In this document: positions 15,885-23,723 of the stretch, one piece after another
Numbering within the stretch: position 1 is the first letter of the stretch
Layout: each line of letters opens with the position of its first letter
NCBI GenBank assembly: GCA_046155505.1
Contig: JBJXFK010000116.1
Coordinates: 1-28,446, forward strand
DNA length: 28,446 nt
Reading direction: 5' to 3'
Source: JBJXFK01 sp046155505
GTDB lineage: Bacteria > Planctomycetota > Phycisphaerae > UBA1845 > Fen-1342
Program-made: the position numbers and the translations under genes
The notes under the pieces: model-generated
What the model was told of the DNA's origin: nothing
What the model saw: the letters and a program-made list of their open reading frames with translations, nothing else
Databases searched by the model: none

Positions 15885-16135
15885 GTATTTGGGTTCAGGG
15901 TTCAAGGTTCAGCGACCCAGGGATCAAGATCCAAGCAAACGCGAACTGCTGGGCTGCGAGAATCTGATACCGCAATGGTGTGCCGATCGAGATGACCGGG
16001 TGGAAACAGCGACTGAACGCCAGCTCGAGCGAGAATTCGAACCCCGAGAGCGAGCGAGCCGGGTTATCCGCGTAAGCGAGGAAAGCAGCCGAGCGCGGCA
16101 GCTCTACAACGTGGGGCGAGCGCGCCGCAATCCAC
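15885..16135. other. Spacer between ssrA and moaC
   Basis: No gene is supported. Just after ssrA there is a short run of related heptamers (GGTTCAGGGTTCAAGGTTCA). Open frames here overlap the tmRNA or lack any family signature. Confidence 0.5.
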
Positions 16136-16621
16136 CTACGCCCGGCGATAGTCACTCTTCCCGCCCGTCTTCTCAATCAACGCAATCTCTTCGATCACCA
16201 TCGCCGGATCGACCGCCTTGCCCATGTCGATCACCGTCAGCGCCGCCACCGCCACCGCCGTGAGCGCTTCCATCTCGACGCCGGTGCGGGCATGCACGCG
16301 CGCTTCGGCGACAATCCGCACTCGCTCGCCGTCGAGCGTCACATCAACCGAAACATTGTCCAGCGGCAACGGGTGACAAAGCGGAATGAGGCCAGAGGTG
16401 CGTTTCGCAGCCTGAATGCCCGCGAGCCGTGCAACTTCGAGCAGGTTGCCCTTCTTCAGCGTGTTCGCCGCGATTTGACGCGCGAGCTCCGCCGATACGC
16501 GAACGCTGCCGCCCGCGACTGCTCGGCGATCCGTCGCCACTTTGTCGCCGACGTCGACCATCTTCGCCCGACCGGCGGCATCGACATGCGAGAGACCGGG
16601 CTGCAGGCGTTGCTGATCCAT
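16136..16621 (-). CDS. moaC: Cyclic pyranopterin monophosphate synthase MoaC
   Basis: A 161-residue protein, the same length as E. coli MoaC. MoaC acts in the cytosol in the first stage of molybdenum cofactor synthesis, converting the cyclic GTP-derived intermediate from MoaA into cyclic pyranopterin monophosphate. Conserved blocks are present: GLIPLCHPLPL (77-87), HARTGVEMEALTAV (110-123), IDMGKAVD with the catalytic-type lysine at 135, and the KTGGKSDYRR ending. A GAGGTG element lies about ten bases before the ATG. It lies 107 bases downstream of the PTS IIA gene on the same strand; no other molybdenum cofactor gene is in the window. Confidence 0.97.
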   Translation of the reverse strand: MDQQRLQPGLSHVDAAGRAKMVDVGDKVATDRRAVAGGSVRVSAELARQIAANTLKKGNLLEVARLAGIQAAKRTSGLIPLCHPLPLDNVSVDVTLDGERVRIVAEARVHARTGVEMEALTAVAVAALTVIDMGKAVDPAMVIEEIALIEKTGGKSDYRRA

Positions 16622-16700
16622 TCGTTGCTAACACCTCGACGGTCGAAAGTGTGAGCTTCTCGACTTAGCGAACTGCCGATTGCAACGCGGGTCGGCGGTC

Positions 16701-16719
16701 GGCGGGCAGAATGCCCGCC
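16701..16719. repeat. Short perfect hairpin between ptsN-like gene and moaC
   Basis: GGCGGGCA and TGCCCGCC form an 8-bp perfect stem around a 3-base loop, in a GC-rich context. It lacks a T-tract. It may be a small dispersed palindrome or a weak transcription barrier. Confidence 0.6.
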
Positions 16720-16728
16720 CCACCCGCA

Positions 16729-17211
16729 CTACTTCCCACCGCCGCCCTTGGACGTTTGCGACTCAAACGTCGCCACCACGTCATATAGCTCATCCGCGGT
16801 TGCGGCCTGCTCGACCGCCTCGCGGAATGCCGGCTTGGTCATCAGCGAGCTCAGCTTGGCCAGCGCCTGAATGTGCGAACTGGTCTGGTCGCTCGGGCTG
16901 ATCAGCATCACCACGAATGACACCGGCTTCTTGTCATAACTCTGAAAATCGACCGGCACCTGCGGCTTGCCGGCGGCCATGACCACCTGTTTGCACGCAT
17001 CGGTCTTGCCGTGCGGGATGGCCAGCCCATAGCCGATGCCGGTCGTCCGCTCCGACTCCCGCCGCAGGACGGCCTCGAGCGCGACTTTAGGATCGGCCAG
17101 GCACTCGTTGGCGGCGAGCACGTCGATCAGCTCGGTGATGAGCGCGGTTTTGTCGGCTCCCAGCAGAGGAACCCTGACCCGCTCCGGTGCCAACAACTGG
17201 GACAGCAACAT
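16729..17211 (-). CDS. ptsN: PTS IIA domain protein (nitrogen/fructose type)
   Basis: A 160-residue single-domain PTS EIIA of the PtsN/fructose class. The phosphorylated histidine is His67 in GLAIPHGKT, preceded by RRESERTTGIG. These proteins receive phosphate from HPr or NPr and, when they stand alone, usually regulate and do not transport. The C-terminus is a Gly/Lys tail (SKGGGGK). The start MLLSQLL is supported by GGAAGGG five bases upstream on the minus strand; a longer open frame to 17457 overlaps the promoter of the divergent gre gene. No transporter component is adjacent, which favours a regulatory role. Confidence 0.9.
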   Translation of the reverse strand: MLLSQLLAPERVRVPLLGADKTALITELIDVLAANECLADPKVALEAVLRRESERTTGIGYGLAIPHGKTDACKQVVMAAGKPQVPVDFQSYDKKPVSFVVMLISPSDQTSSHIQALAKLSSLMTKPAFREAVEQAATADELYDVVATFESQTSKGGGGK

Positions 17212-17333
17212 CTCGGCCCTTCCGCGTAGCTTGGAATCAATCTGGAAGCCGGTAGATATACCGTCAATATGCGCCGCTCGCCACTTGAAGCGGTGATGCG
17301 TTGCGCGCCCGCGCGAACCCGAGATATGCCCAG

Positions 17334-17361
17334 TTGCAGCCAGCGCTGGACCGGCTATACT
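17334..17361 (+). promoter_or_regulatory. Promoter for the gre fusion gene
   Basis: TTGCAG (17334-17339) and TATACT (17356-17361, five of six) are separated by 16 bases. Transcription would start near 17368, giving a leader of about 100 bases that contains a terminator-like hairpin. Confidence 0.5.
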
Positions 17362-17382
17362 GCGCTGACGAAGAAATCGTGC

Positions 17383-17421
17383 GCGGCCGGTCCCGTCCTG
17401 TGGGGCCGGTCGCTGTTTTCT
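17383..17421 (+). terminator. Intrinsic terminator-like attenuator in the gre leader
   Basis: GCGGCCGGTCCC (17383-17394) pairs along all 12 positions, two as G-U, with GGGGCCGGTCGC (17402-17413) around a 7-base loop. It is followed at once by TGTTTTCT. It lies between the promoter and the start codon, so it would stop part of the transcripts before the gene. Confidence 0.65.
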
Positions 17422-17469
17422 AGGCCGATTCGCGTGGCGTGGCGGCTCGGCAAACAAACCTAAGTCGCG

Positions 17470-19683
17470 ATGAGCAAGGTGCTTATGGCCTCCTCCGAGT
17501 TGAAGAGTCTGGTCGAAGCGGGCGATCTTGGCGCGATCGAAACCCGCATCCTCGAAACCCTTTCGAATAGCTCACTCAAACTGGCCGAGATCGTTACCAC
17601 GTTTCGCCAGCTCGAGCAGCACCCCGAAAACAGCCGCGTGGCGAACCTCGCCCAGGTTGTGCTCGACAACAGCGACTCCAAGACCGATCCCGGCGCGGCA
17701 CTCGCCATCGCGCGTGTCGGCATGATCGTCGATCCGTCGCACGCCGAGCTGCGCAAACGAATCATCGCGCTGTATCGCGACGTGCATGGCGAGAACCCCG
17801 GCTTCACCCAACTATTCGAAGCCTCAGGCCTCGAAACCGGCCGCCCCGCGCGCAGTGCGATCAAGATGCTCGAAATGGGCCTGGCGATCGCGATGGGCGA
17901 TCCGCTCATCAGCCGCACCGAAGACAGCGTGGTCGAAATCACCGGCATCGATCACGCCAAGGGGCTGATCACCGTCCGCCGCGAGGGTCGAACCAAGACG
18001 CTCACGACGATGGAACTGTCGCGAGAATTCGAACGGGCCGACTCGGGCGATTTCCGCGTGCTGCGCGCCCTAAAGCCCGACGCACTGTCGGCGATGATTC
18101 AGAATGAACCGGTCAAGGTCGTCATCGGCCTGCTGCATTCGCACGGCGGCGAGCTGACCGCCGACGAGCTGAAGGCCGAACTGGTGCCGAAGTACATTCA
18201 AAACCCCGCGTGGACGGGGTGGTGGACCAGCACGCGCACCAAGCTCAAGAAAGATCCGCACATCTCGATGCAGGGTCGCTCGCCGGTGGTGTTGACATAC
18301 ACCAAGACGGCCCGCACGGTCGAAGACGACGTGTGGGACAAGTTCATTTCGCAGAACGAGCCGGACCACTGGCTTTCGACCGTCGAGAGCTACCTGCGCG
18401 ATCGCAAAGCCGCGGCCGAGCCGGTGGACAAGGTGTTTTTGGAGCGCTGTCACGCGCACATCGTGGCGTATATCAAGGCGATCAAGGCCAAGCGCCCGGC
18501 CGAGGCGATGGCGTGCGCACTGGTCACGCAGCGCATCGACGACGAATGCGGCCTCTCGCACAGCGACGTGAAGAATCTCGAAATCGAAATGCTGAAGGCG
18601 TCTGAAAAGCCCTCGGCGCTGATTTCGCAGATGACCGACGCCGCCCTGTGGGAAGGCGCGCTGGCGGCGCTCGTCGCGGCTCGACCCGACGACGCGGCGA
18701 CAGTCGCGGTCGAATTGCTGCCCAAGACGCCGGCGAACGTGCTCGATTCGGTTGCCGACCTGGCGGTGAAGGGCGGGTTCGCGGCGGAGGTGCAGAGTGC
18801 GATCGACGGCGCAATGGCCGATCCGCACAAATTCCCCGAGTTGATTTACTGGATGTGGAAGAGCGTGGTGAAGATCGAGGGCGTGAAGGTGCCGCCGGCG
18901 TCGGACCTGTTCACGCGCATCCTTCAAACGCTGAGCACGCTGGGCCGCACGCTGAATCCGCCGGCCGACATGATTCGCGAGTTTCGCGGTCGCATGCGCA
19001 CCGCACTCGCGCTGCGCGATTTCGGTCTGGCCAAGACCGTGTTGTCGCAGACGTCCGCCGATCGCGCGGTGACGTTGAAGACGCAGCTCGATCGGCTTGA
19101 CGGTCTCGGCGACAACACGCGTATCAAGCTGCTCGACCTGTTGCGCGACGTGCATCCGCAGCTTTGGATTAAGCACGAGAAGCGCATCGAGGTCTGGGCC
19201 GACGTCAACGTGGTCTGGACCACGCGCGCCGGCTTGCAACGCAAGACCGAGGAGCGCGAAACGCTGGTCAATGTCACCATGCGCGACAACGCCCGCCGCA
19301 TCGGCGAGGCCGCGCAGCTCGGCGATCTGAGCGAAAACTCGGAGTACAAGTTCGCTCTCGAAGAGCGTGACTTCCTGCGAGCTCGTTTGGCCCAGATGAA
19401 CAACGAGATGAGCATCGCCGAAGTGATCGAGCCGGCCGGCGTGCCGACCGAGCGCATCGGCATCGGCTCGCGTGCCAAGCTGCGCAACGTGCTCGAAGGC
19501 ACCGAGCGCACGCTGACGTTCCTCGGCCCGTTCGACGGCGATCTCGACCAGGGAATCTACAATTACAAGGCACCGTCGGCGCAGAAGTTCATGGGCCTGA
19601 AAGTCGGCGATCATCTGAAGGTCAGCCTTGAAGGTCCGGATGTCGAGTACGAAATCGTCTCGATCGAAAACGGGCTGGCGTAG
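17470..19683 (+). CDS. greA: Giant Gre-type transcript cleavage factor with long N-terminal extension
   Basis: A 737-residue protein. The last ~150 residues are a Gre factor: a coiled coil with the acidic tip motif GDLSENSEY (618-626), whose D619 and E622 correspond to the GreA residues that position Mg2+ in the RNA polymerase active site, then an FKBP-like C-terminal domain. Gre factors rescue backtracked RNA polymerase by stimulating transcript cleavage. The first ~580 residues form a largely helical region of unknown function, far beyond the ~158 residues of normal GreA; Chlamydiae have a comparable long Gre fusion of ~715 residues. Start choice is uncertain between ATG 17470 (no clear ribosome site) and ATG 17485 (AAGG just upstream). 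The promoter and leader terminator upstream suggest regulation by attenuation. Confidence 0.88.
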   Translation: MSKVLMASSELKSLVEAGDLGAIETRILETLSNSSLKLAEIVTTFRQLEQHPENSRVANLAQVVLDNSDSKTDPGAALAIARVGMIVDPSHAELRKRIIALYRDVHGENPGFTQLFEASGLETGRPARSAIKMLEMGLAIAMGDPLISRTEDSVVEITGIDHAKGLITVRREGRTKTLTTMELSREFERADSGDFRVLRALKPDALSAMIQNEPVKVVIGLLHSHGGELTADELKAELVPKYIQNPAWTGWWTSTRTKLKKDPHISMQGRSPVVLTYTKTARTVEDDVWDKFISQNEPDHWLSTVESYLRDRKAAAEPVDKVFLERCHAHIVAYIKAIKAKRPAEAMACALVTQRIDDECGLSHSDVKNLEIEMLKASEKPSALISQMTDAALWEGALAALVAARPDDAATVAVELLPKTPANVLDSVADLAVKGGFAAEVQSAIDGAMADPHKFPELIYWMWKSVVKIEGVKVPPASDLFTRILQTLSTLGRTLNPPADMIREFRGRMRTALALRDFGLAKTVLSQTSADRAVTLKTQLDRLDGLGDNTRIKLLDLLRDVHPQLWIKHEKRIEVWADVNVVWTTRAGLQRKTEERETLVNVTMRDNARRIGEAAQLGDLSENSEYKFALEERDFLRARLAQMNNEMSIAEVIEPAGVPTERIGIGSRAKLRNVLEGTERTLTFLGPFDGDLDQGIYNYKAPSAQKFMGLKVGDHLKVSLEGPDVEYEIVSIENGLA

Positions 19684-19762
19684 CGCGTAGGGTGGGCTTT
19701 GCCCACCACTTCACGCCGAGTCGATTACGCACCAACTGGTGGGCGATGCCCACCCTACGCGC
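19683..19762. repeat. Twin-hairpin palindromic element, copy 1
   Basis: Outer arms 19683-19697 and 19748-19762 are perfect 15-bp complements. Nested inside are two small palindromes, GGTGGGCTTTGCCCACC (19691-19707) and GGTGGGCGATGCCCACC (19738-19754). The element begins at the last base of the gre stop codon. A related copy is at 23386-23463. The design resembles REP/BIME-type dispersed elements. Confidence 0.85.
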
Positions 19763-19797
19763 TCGACGCGAAACGCCGCTGCCACCAGAGGTTGTGC

Positions 19798-21198
19798 ATG
19801 ATTCTCGCGGAAGCCGCCATCGCACCATCGCTCGTCTGGGTCTGGCCGTTCGCCACCATTCTGCTGTGCATCGCGGTGTTGCCGCTGATCAAGCGAACTG
19901 AGCATTGGTGGCACAGCAACGGTAACAAGCTGCTCGTCGCCGCGACCCTCGCGCTGGCAACGCTCGCGTACTACTTTCTGCGCGGCACGGGCATTGGCGC
20001 GCACGATTACGTCACCGCGCCCGGCACCGAGACCGTGATCGCCGTGCTCAAACACGCTGTGCTCGACGAGTACATTCCGTTCATGTCGCTGCTCTTCGCG
20101 CTCTATGTGATTGCCGGCGGAATATTCGTTCGTGGCGACATTCGCGCCACACCCAGCGCGAACACAGCGATTCTCGGCATCGGCGCGCTGCTGGCCAGCT
20201 TCATCGGTACGACCGGCGCGTCAATGGTGCTCATCCGCCTGCTGCTGCGGACCAATTCCGAACGACATCGCGTCGCGCACACGGTTGTGTTTTTCATCTT
20301 CATCGTCAGCAATTGCGGCGGCTTGCTGCTGCCCACCGGCGATCCGCCGCTGTTTCTCGGCTCGCTGCGCGGCGTTCCGTTCTTCTGGACGCTCAAGCTC
20401 TGGCCCGAGTGGTTAATGATGAACGCCGCGTTGCTGGCCATTTACTACATTTGGGATTGCGTCGAGTATCGCCGCGAGACCAAGTCCGACCTCATTCACG
20501 ACCGCTTGGAAATTCAACCGATCCACATTTCCGGCACGCTGAATCTACTCTGGATGGCGCTGGTTGTCGGAGCGGCGGCAACGCTCGATCCGAACAAAGC
20601 GTTCCCGGGAACGTCGTGGCACGCGCCGACGTTTCTGCGCGAGGGCGTCTATCTCGTGCTTGTCGGCCTCTCGCTGGCGTGTACCTCAAAGATGCTCCGC
20701 ACCGCCAACGGCTTCAACTACGGCGCGATTCTCGAAGTCGCGTGCCTCTTCATCGGCATCTTTATCACCATGCAGATTCCGCTGGAAATCCTGCACGCAC
20801 GCGGACACGAACTCGGCGTCACGCAGCCCTGGCAATATTTCTGGGCCACCGGCATGCTCAGCAGCTTCCTCGATAACGCACCGACCTACGTCGTGTTTTT
20901 CGAACTCGCCAACACGCAGTCGCCCAACCCCGGCGTCGGCATTCTCAACCTCGTCGGCGGCGGACATATTCGCGAAGACCTGCTCATCGCCGTCAGTCTC
21001 GGCGCAGTGTTCATGGGAGCGAACACCTACATCGGCAACGGCCCGAATTTCATGGTCAAGACCATCGCCGAGCAGAGCGGCGTGAAGATGCCCAGCTTCT
21101 TCGGCTACATGATCTTTTCCGGTTTGGTTCTAATTCCGCTGTTCATCATCCTGACGTTCAGCTTTCTGCGACCCGCGTGGGAGACCGTTCGTCCGTAA
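19798..21198 (+). CDS. Sodium:proton antiporter / citrate-type transporter (IT superfamily)
   Basis: A 466-residue integral membrane protein with about 12 hydrophobic segments. Two conserved re-entrant-loop-like motifs typical of the NhaD/CitMHS ion-transporter superfamily are visible: SNCGGLLLPTGDPPLF (from about residue 171) and SSFLDNAPTYVVFFELA (355-371), plus GANTYIGNGPNFMVK near the C-terminus. The likely role is Na+/H+ exchange or dicarboxylate-type transport across the inner membrane; the substrate cannot be decided from sequence. AGAGG at 19787-19791, six bases upstream, supports ATG 19798. The open frame extending back to 19699 is a translation of the palindromic element. Confidence 0.87.
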   Translation: MILAEAAIAPSLVWVWPFATILLCIAVLPLIKRTEHWWHSNGNKLLVAATLALATLAYYFLRGTGIGAHDYVTAPGTETVIAVLKHAVLDEYIPFMSLLFALYVIAGGIFVRGDIRATPSANTAILGIGALLASFIGTTGASMVLIRLLLRTNSERHRVAHTVVFFIFIVSNCGGLLLPTGDPPLFLGSLRGVPFFWTLKLWPEWLMMNAALLAIYYIWDCVEYRRETKSDLIHDRLEIQPIHISGTLNLLWMALVVGAAATLDPNKAFPGTSWHAPTFLREGVYLVLVGLSLACTSKMLRTANGFNYGAILEVACLFIGIFITMQIPLEILHARGHELGVTQPWQYFWATGMLSSFLDNAPTYVVFFELANTQSPNPGVGILNLVGGGHIREDLLIAVSLGAVFMGANTYIGNGPNFMVKTIAEQSGVKMPSFFGYMIFSGLVLIPLFIILTFSFLRPAWETVRP

Positions 21199-21201
21199 CG
21201 C

Positions 21202-21227
21202 GCGAGCGTGCAGTGCGGCCCGCTCGC
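21202..21227. terminator. Hairpin between convergent antiporter and pyrE genes
   Basis: GCGAGCG (21202-21208) and CGCTCGC (21221-21227) form a perfect 7-bp stem in the 67-base gap between converging genes. No T-tract follows on either strand. Confidence 0.35.
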
Positions 21228-21265
21228 CGGGGCTTGTGACCGAATCGGCGATTGCATTCGGCGGC

Positions 21266-21808
21266 TTACTGCTTCGGCGTCGGCGTAATGCCCAGATCCT
21301 CGCTGGTGAACAGCGCCTCAAACCGCACGCCCGCGCCCTCGATCGTGGCCCGCGCGCCTTCCTGTCGGTCGATGACGGCGACGATTGCGGTCACGATCGC
21401 GCCTTGGTTTTGCAATGTCTTGGCCGCTTCGAGCGCCTGCCCGCCCGACGTGGCGATATCCTCGACCAGCAGCACACGTTCGCCCGCTTCCAGCTTGCCC
21501 TCGATCAGCTTGCCCGTGCCGTAATCGGCTTTCTTCGAATTTCGCACGATCACAAAAGGCAGGCCGGTTTCCAGTGAAGTCGCCGTCGCCAGCGCTACCG
21601 CGCCCAGCTCGGCCCCGGCGATGCGCTGCGTATTCTTGTCGACGAATTTGGCGAACCGCGCGGCCAGTTCCTTGAGCAGCGACGGCTGCGTCTCGAACAG
21701 GTACTTGTCGAGGTAATACTTGCTCTTGCGTCCGCTGCGCAGCGTGAAATCGCCCTCCAGCAAAGCGTGTCGCTTGAGCGATGCGGCGAGATCGGCGTTG
21801 GTCATCAT
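21266..21808 (-). CDS. pyrE: Orotate phosphoribosyltransferase
   Basis: A 180-residue protein. It attaches orotate to PRPP to give orotidine 5'-phosphate in pyrimidine synthesis. The PRPP-binding signature VLLVEDIATSGG is at residues 112-123, the N-terminal substrate region FTLRSGRKSKYYLDKY at 21-36, and VRNSKKADYGTG around 88-99. Length is slightly below E. coli PyrE (213) and usual for the shorter bacterial forms. There are two adjacent ATGs (21808 and 21805 on the minus strand). AGAGGA lies nine bases upstream of the first. The frame is open further to 21952 but overlaps the divergent gene's start. No other pyrimidine gene is in the window. Confidence 0.95.
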   Translation of the reverse strand: MMTNADLAASLKRHALLEGDFTLRSGRKSKYYLDKYLFETQPSLLKELAARFAKFVDKNTQRIAGAELGAVALATATSLETGLPFVIVRNSKKADYGTGKLIEGKLEAGERVLLVEDIATSGGQALEAAKTLQNQGAIVTAIVAVIDRQEGARATIEGAGVRFEALFTSEDLGITPTPKQ

Positions 21809-21950
21809 CGGCGGTCGTCCTCTAATCAATTGAATTCGTCTCGACAGCGCGACGAGCCTCGCCGCCGCACCGGAGAGCCAAACATGGTACGCGAATCCCA
21901 CCGGGCGCGCGGCGCTTGTCGCCGCTTGCCGCGGCGCGTAACTTCTCGCC

Positions 21951-23390
21951 ATGCGATCCGCTGCGTATGACCATCATCGTCCGACCACGCTCTGGGTCGC
22001 GCCGTTTGTGCTTGTTGTGCTTGCGCTCGTCTGTTCGGCGCTCGGCGTTTGGTCGCTGTCGGGCGTGTGGCAGCGGCTGCCGCAAAGCCGGTTGAAACAG
22101 AACTTGGCCGCGCAACTTGCCGATGCGCAGCGGGCGCTGCCGTCCGCTGAGACGCTTCGGCGAGGCATGATGATCCGCGAAGCCGGGCGCGTGCTGAAGA
22201 ACTACTTGCCGCCCCGCGCGGCCGCTGGCGATCCGCAAGGTGACGTCCTGCGCATCTACGCCGGCGCGTCACCCGGCGAAATCAGCCGCATGCACCTGGC
22301 GGCGGCGCGAATGCTGACGCTCGAGAAAACCAATCAGCCGCGCGAGACGTGGTGGGCATCGCTCAGGCCGTTTTTCGAAGGCACCGCCGCCAGCCCGATG
22401 CCGACATTTGAACGCGATTTTCTGGTCACCGTCGCCGATGCGTACGACGCGAAAACGCCGCTCGACGTCGGCACCGCCTATGAGATGTCCGAGCAGACGA
22501 TTCAACACACGCAGTCTGGCGTGGTGCAGTATCTCGGACAGCGCGTTCGACAAATCGTTGATGAACGCCGCGCCATCGGCGACGGACAGGGTGCGACGAT
22601 CGCGCGGCTGGCGTTCGTTCAATTCATGCGCAGCCTGCTCGCGCCGAATGAGCCGGCGATGACGCGCCTGCTGGCCGCCGACGTGCTGGCCGACTTTCTC
22701 GCCCGCGAGCCGAAGGACATTCGCCCGCGCGAGGTGATCGCGGCGTTGCGTGCGTGGCGCGGCGAAATCACCAAAGCCGCCCATGCGCGAGCGTCGACAA
22801 TGTTCGGCCTCAGCGGCGGGCCCGATCTTGTTTCGCCGTTGCAGCAGCATCTCGCGAATTCGATCGGGCGCAGTGCAAGCCTCGCGGTTGTTTGCTTATT
22901 GCTGGGAACGATCACGTTGCTGCTGGCGTGGCCGCTGCTGGCGGGCGGCATTTCGGCGATTCGCTATCGCGGCGTGGCGTATGCCGGCGTCGGCCTCGCG
23001 CTCGCGGTGATCGTCGCGGTGATGGTGTTGCAAGGTGCGATGACCGAGCGCGTGTTCGAGGACATTCGCCGCGCGCACCACGAGTCGTGGACGACGCTCG
23101 TGACGCCGCGGGTAGTTGGGGCGCTGACGCTCGCGCTGGCTCTTCTGGCGGTACTGATACCGCTGGGCGGGGCGCACCATGTCGGCAAGCTCGGGCGGGC
23201 CGGGGCGATTTGCGGAATCGCGTGGCTGTGTACGTCGCTGTGGCTGCTCGGTTCGTCGATCATGGCCGAGCGCGCTCGGCAGTCGTATGAAATCGAACTT
23301 GGTCGGGCGCTCCGCGGCGACCGCATCGCCCTGCTCGCCGGCAGCGACGTGGAGAAGAAGCTCGATCCCGTTCGCGCGTGGCAGCCGTAG
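21951..23390 (+). CDS. Multi-pass membrane protein of unknown function
   Basis: A 479-residue protein. One hydrophobic segment lies near the N-terminus (about residues 14-38). A ~270-residue hydrophilic, mostly helical region follows, then four hydrophobic segments at about 308-330, 343-363, 388-407 and 418-438, and a short charged tail. The soluble part is probably extracytoplasmic or a helical sensor-like domain; no family is recognised. There is no clear Shine-Dalgarno site before ATG 21951. It is divergent from pyrE, and its stop codon lies inside the left arm of the second twin-hairpin element. Confidence 0.75.
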   Translation: MRSAAYDHHRPTTLWVAPFVLVVLALVCSALGVWSLSGVWQRLPQSRLKQNLAAQLADAQRALPSAETLRRGMMIREAGRVLKNYLPPRAAAGDPQGDVLRIYAGASPGEISRMHLAAARMLTLEKTNQPRETWWASLRPFFEGTAASPMPTFERDFLVTVADAYDAKTPLDVGTAYEMSEQTIQHTQSGVVQYLGQRVRQIVDERRAIGDGQGATIARLAFVQFMRSLLAPNEPAMTRLLAADVLADFLAREPKDIRPREVIAALRAWRGEITKAAHARASTMFGLSGGPDLVSPLQQHLANSIGRSASLAVVCLLLGTITLLLAWPLLAGGISAIRYRGVAYAGVGLALAVIVAVMVLQGAMTERVFEDIRRAHHESWTTLVTPRVVGALTLALALLAVLIPLGGAHHVGKLGRAGAICGIAWLCTSLWLLGSSIMAERARQSYEIELGRALRGDRIALLAGSDVEKKLDPVRAWQP

Positions 23391-23463
23391 GGTTGGCACC
23401 GCCCACCATTCGCGCCCGGGTCGACGGCGCGTGAAATGGTGGGCGATGCCCACCCTACGCGAG
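23386..23463. repeat. Twin-hairpin palindromic element, copy 2
   Basis: The left arm starting CGTAGGGTTGGC (23386) matches the right arm GCCCACCCTACG (ending 23459), and CACCAT/ATGGTG pair further in. The inner palindrome GGTGGGCGATGCCCACC (23438-23454) is identical to that in copy 1 (19738-19754). The stop codon TAG of the upstream gene (23388-23390) is part of the element. Confidence 0.8.
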
Positions 23464-23723
23464 TGTCGCGAGTCGTGAAGAACCGCGGAGGGCCGCGGTG
23501 CTCCAGTGACCGCAGCCGGGGGCGGCTGCTCCACATCGCGGTGGCTCAACAACGCAAAATTCTTTCCTCACCGGAAAAAATTCCGCGGCCAGCGCCTAGA
23601 TACCTGTGAGCCGCCGTTGGCGGCCCTTGCGATGTTGCCGCCCCCGCACGGCACGTCGCTCGCCCGCTTGGGAAAAGCAAAACGGGTTGCGGGAATCCTG
23701 CAAGAAAATGCAGAGGAGATCAC
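23391..23723. other. Repeat-bearing spacer upstream of the PEP-CTERM gene
   Basis: No gene is supported. It contains most of the twin-hairpin element and the reverse copy of the ~60-bp repeat. The second half (23540-23720) shows no structure beyond the AGGAG ribosome site of the next gene. Confidence 0.6.
23479..23536. repeat. Reverse copy of the ~60-bp repeat unit
   Basis: Read on the minus strand this segment matches 9740-9797 at all but about five or six positions, including TGTGGAGCAGCCGCC and TGGAGCACCGCGGCCCTCCG. It sits directly after the twin-hairpin element. Confidence 0.88.

Noticed and set aside
16031..16050. T-arm-like sequence on the minus strand (GGGGTTCGAATTC)
   Set aside because: The flanking bases do not form a T stem or an acceptor stem, so it is not a tRNA.
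15895..16176. Minus-strand open frame after ssrA
   Set aside because: No recognisable domain, no ribosome site, and it overlaps the end of moaC.
15847..16263. Open frame on the plus strand overlapping the end of ssrA
   Set aside because: It starts inside the tmRNA and runs antisense into moaC; no ribosome site or domain.
18070..19614. A 514-codon minus-strand open frame opposite the gre fusion gene
   Set aside because: Arg/His/Leu-rich antisense translation typical of GC-rich coding DNA, with no domain or start signal; the plus-strand frame carries the Gre motifs.
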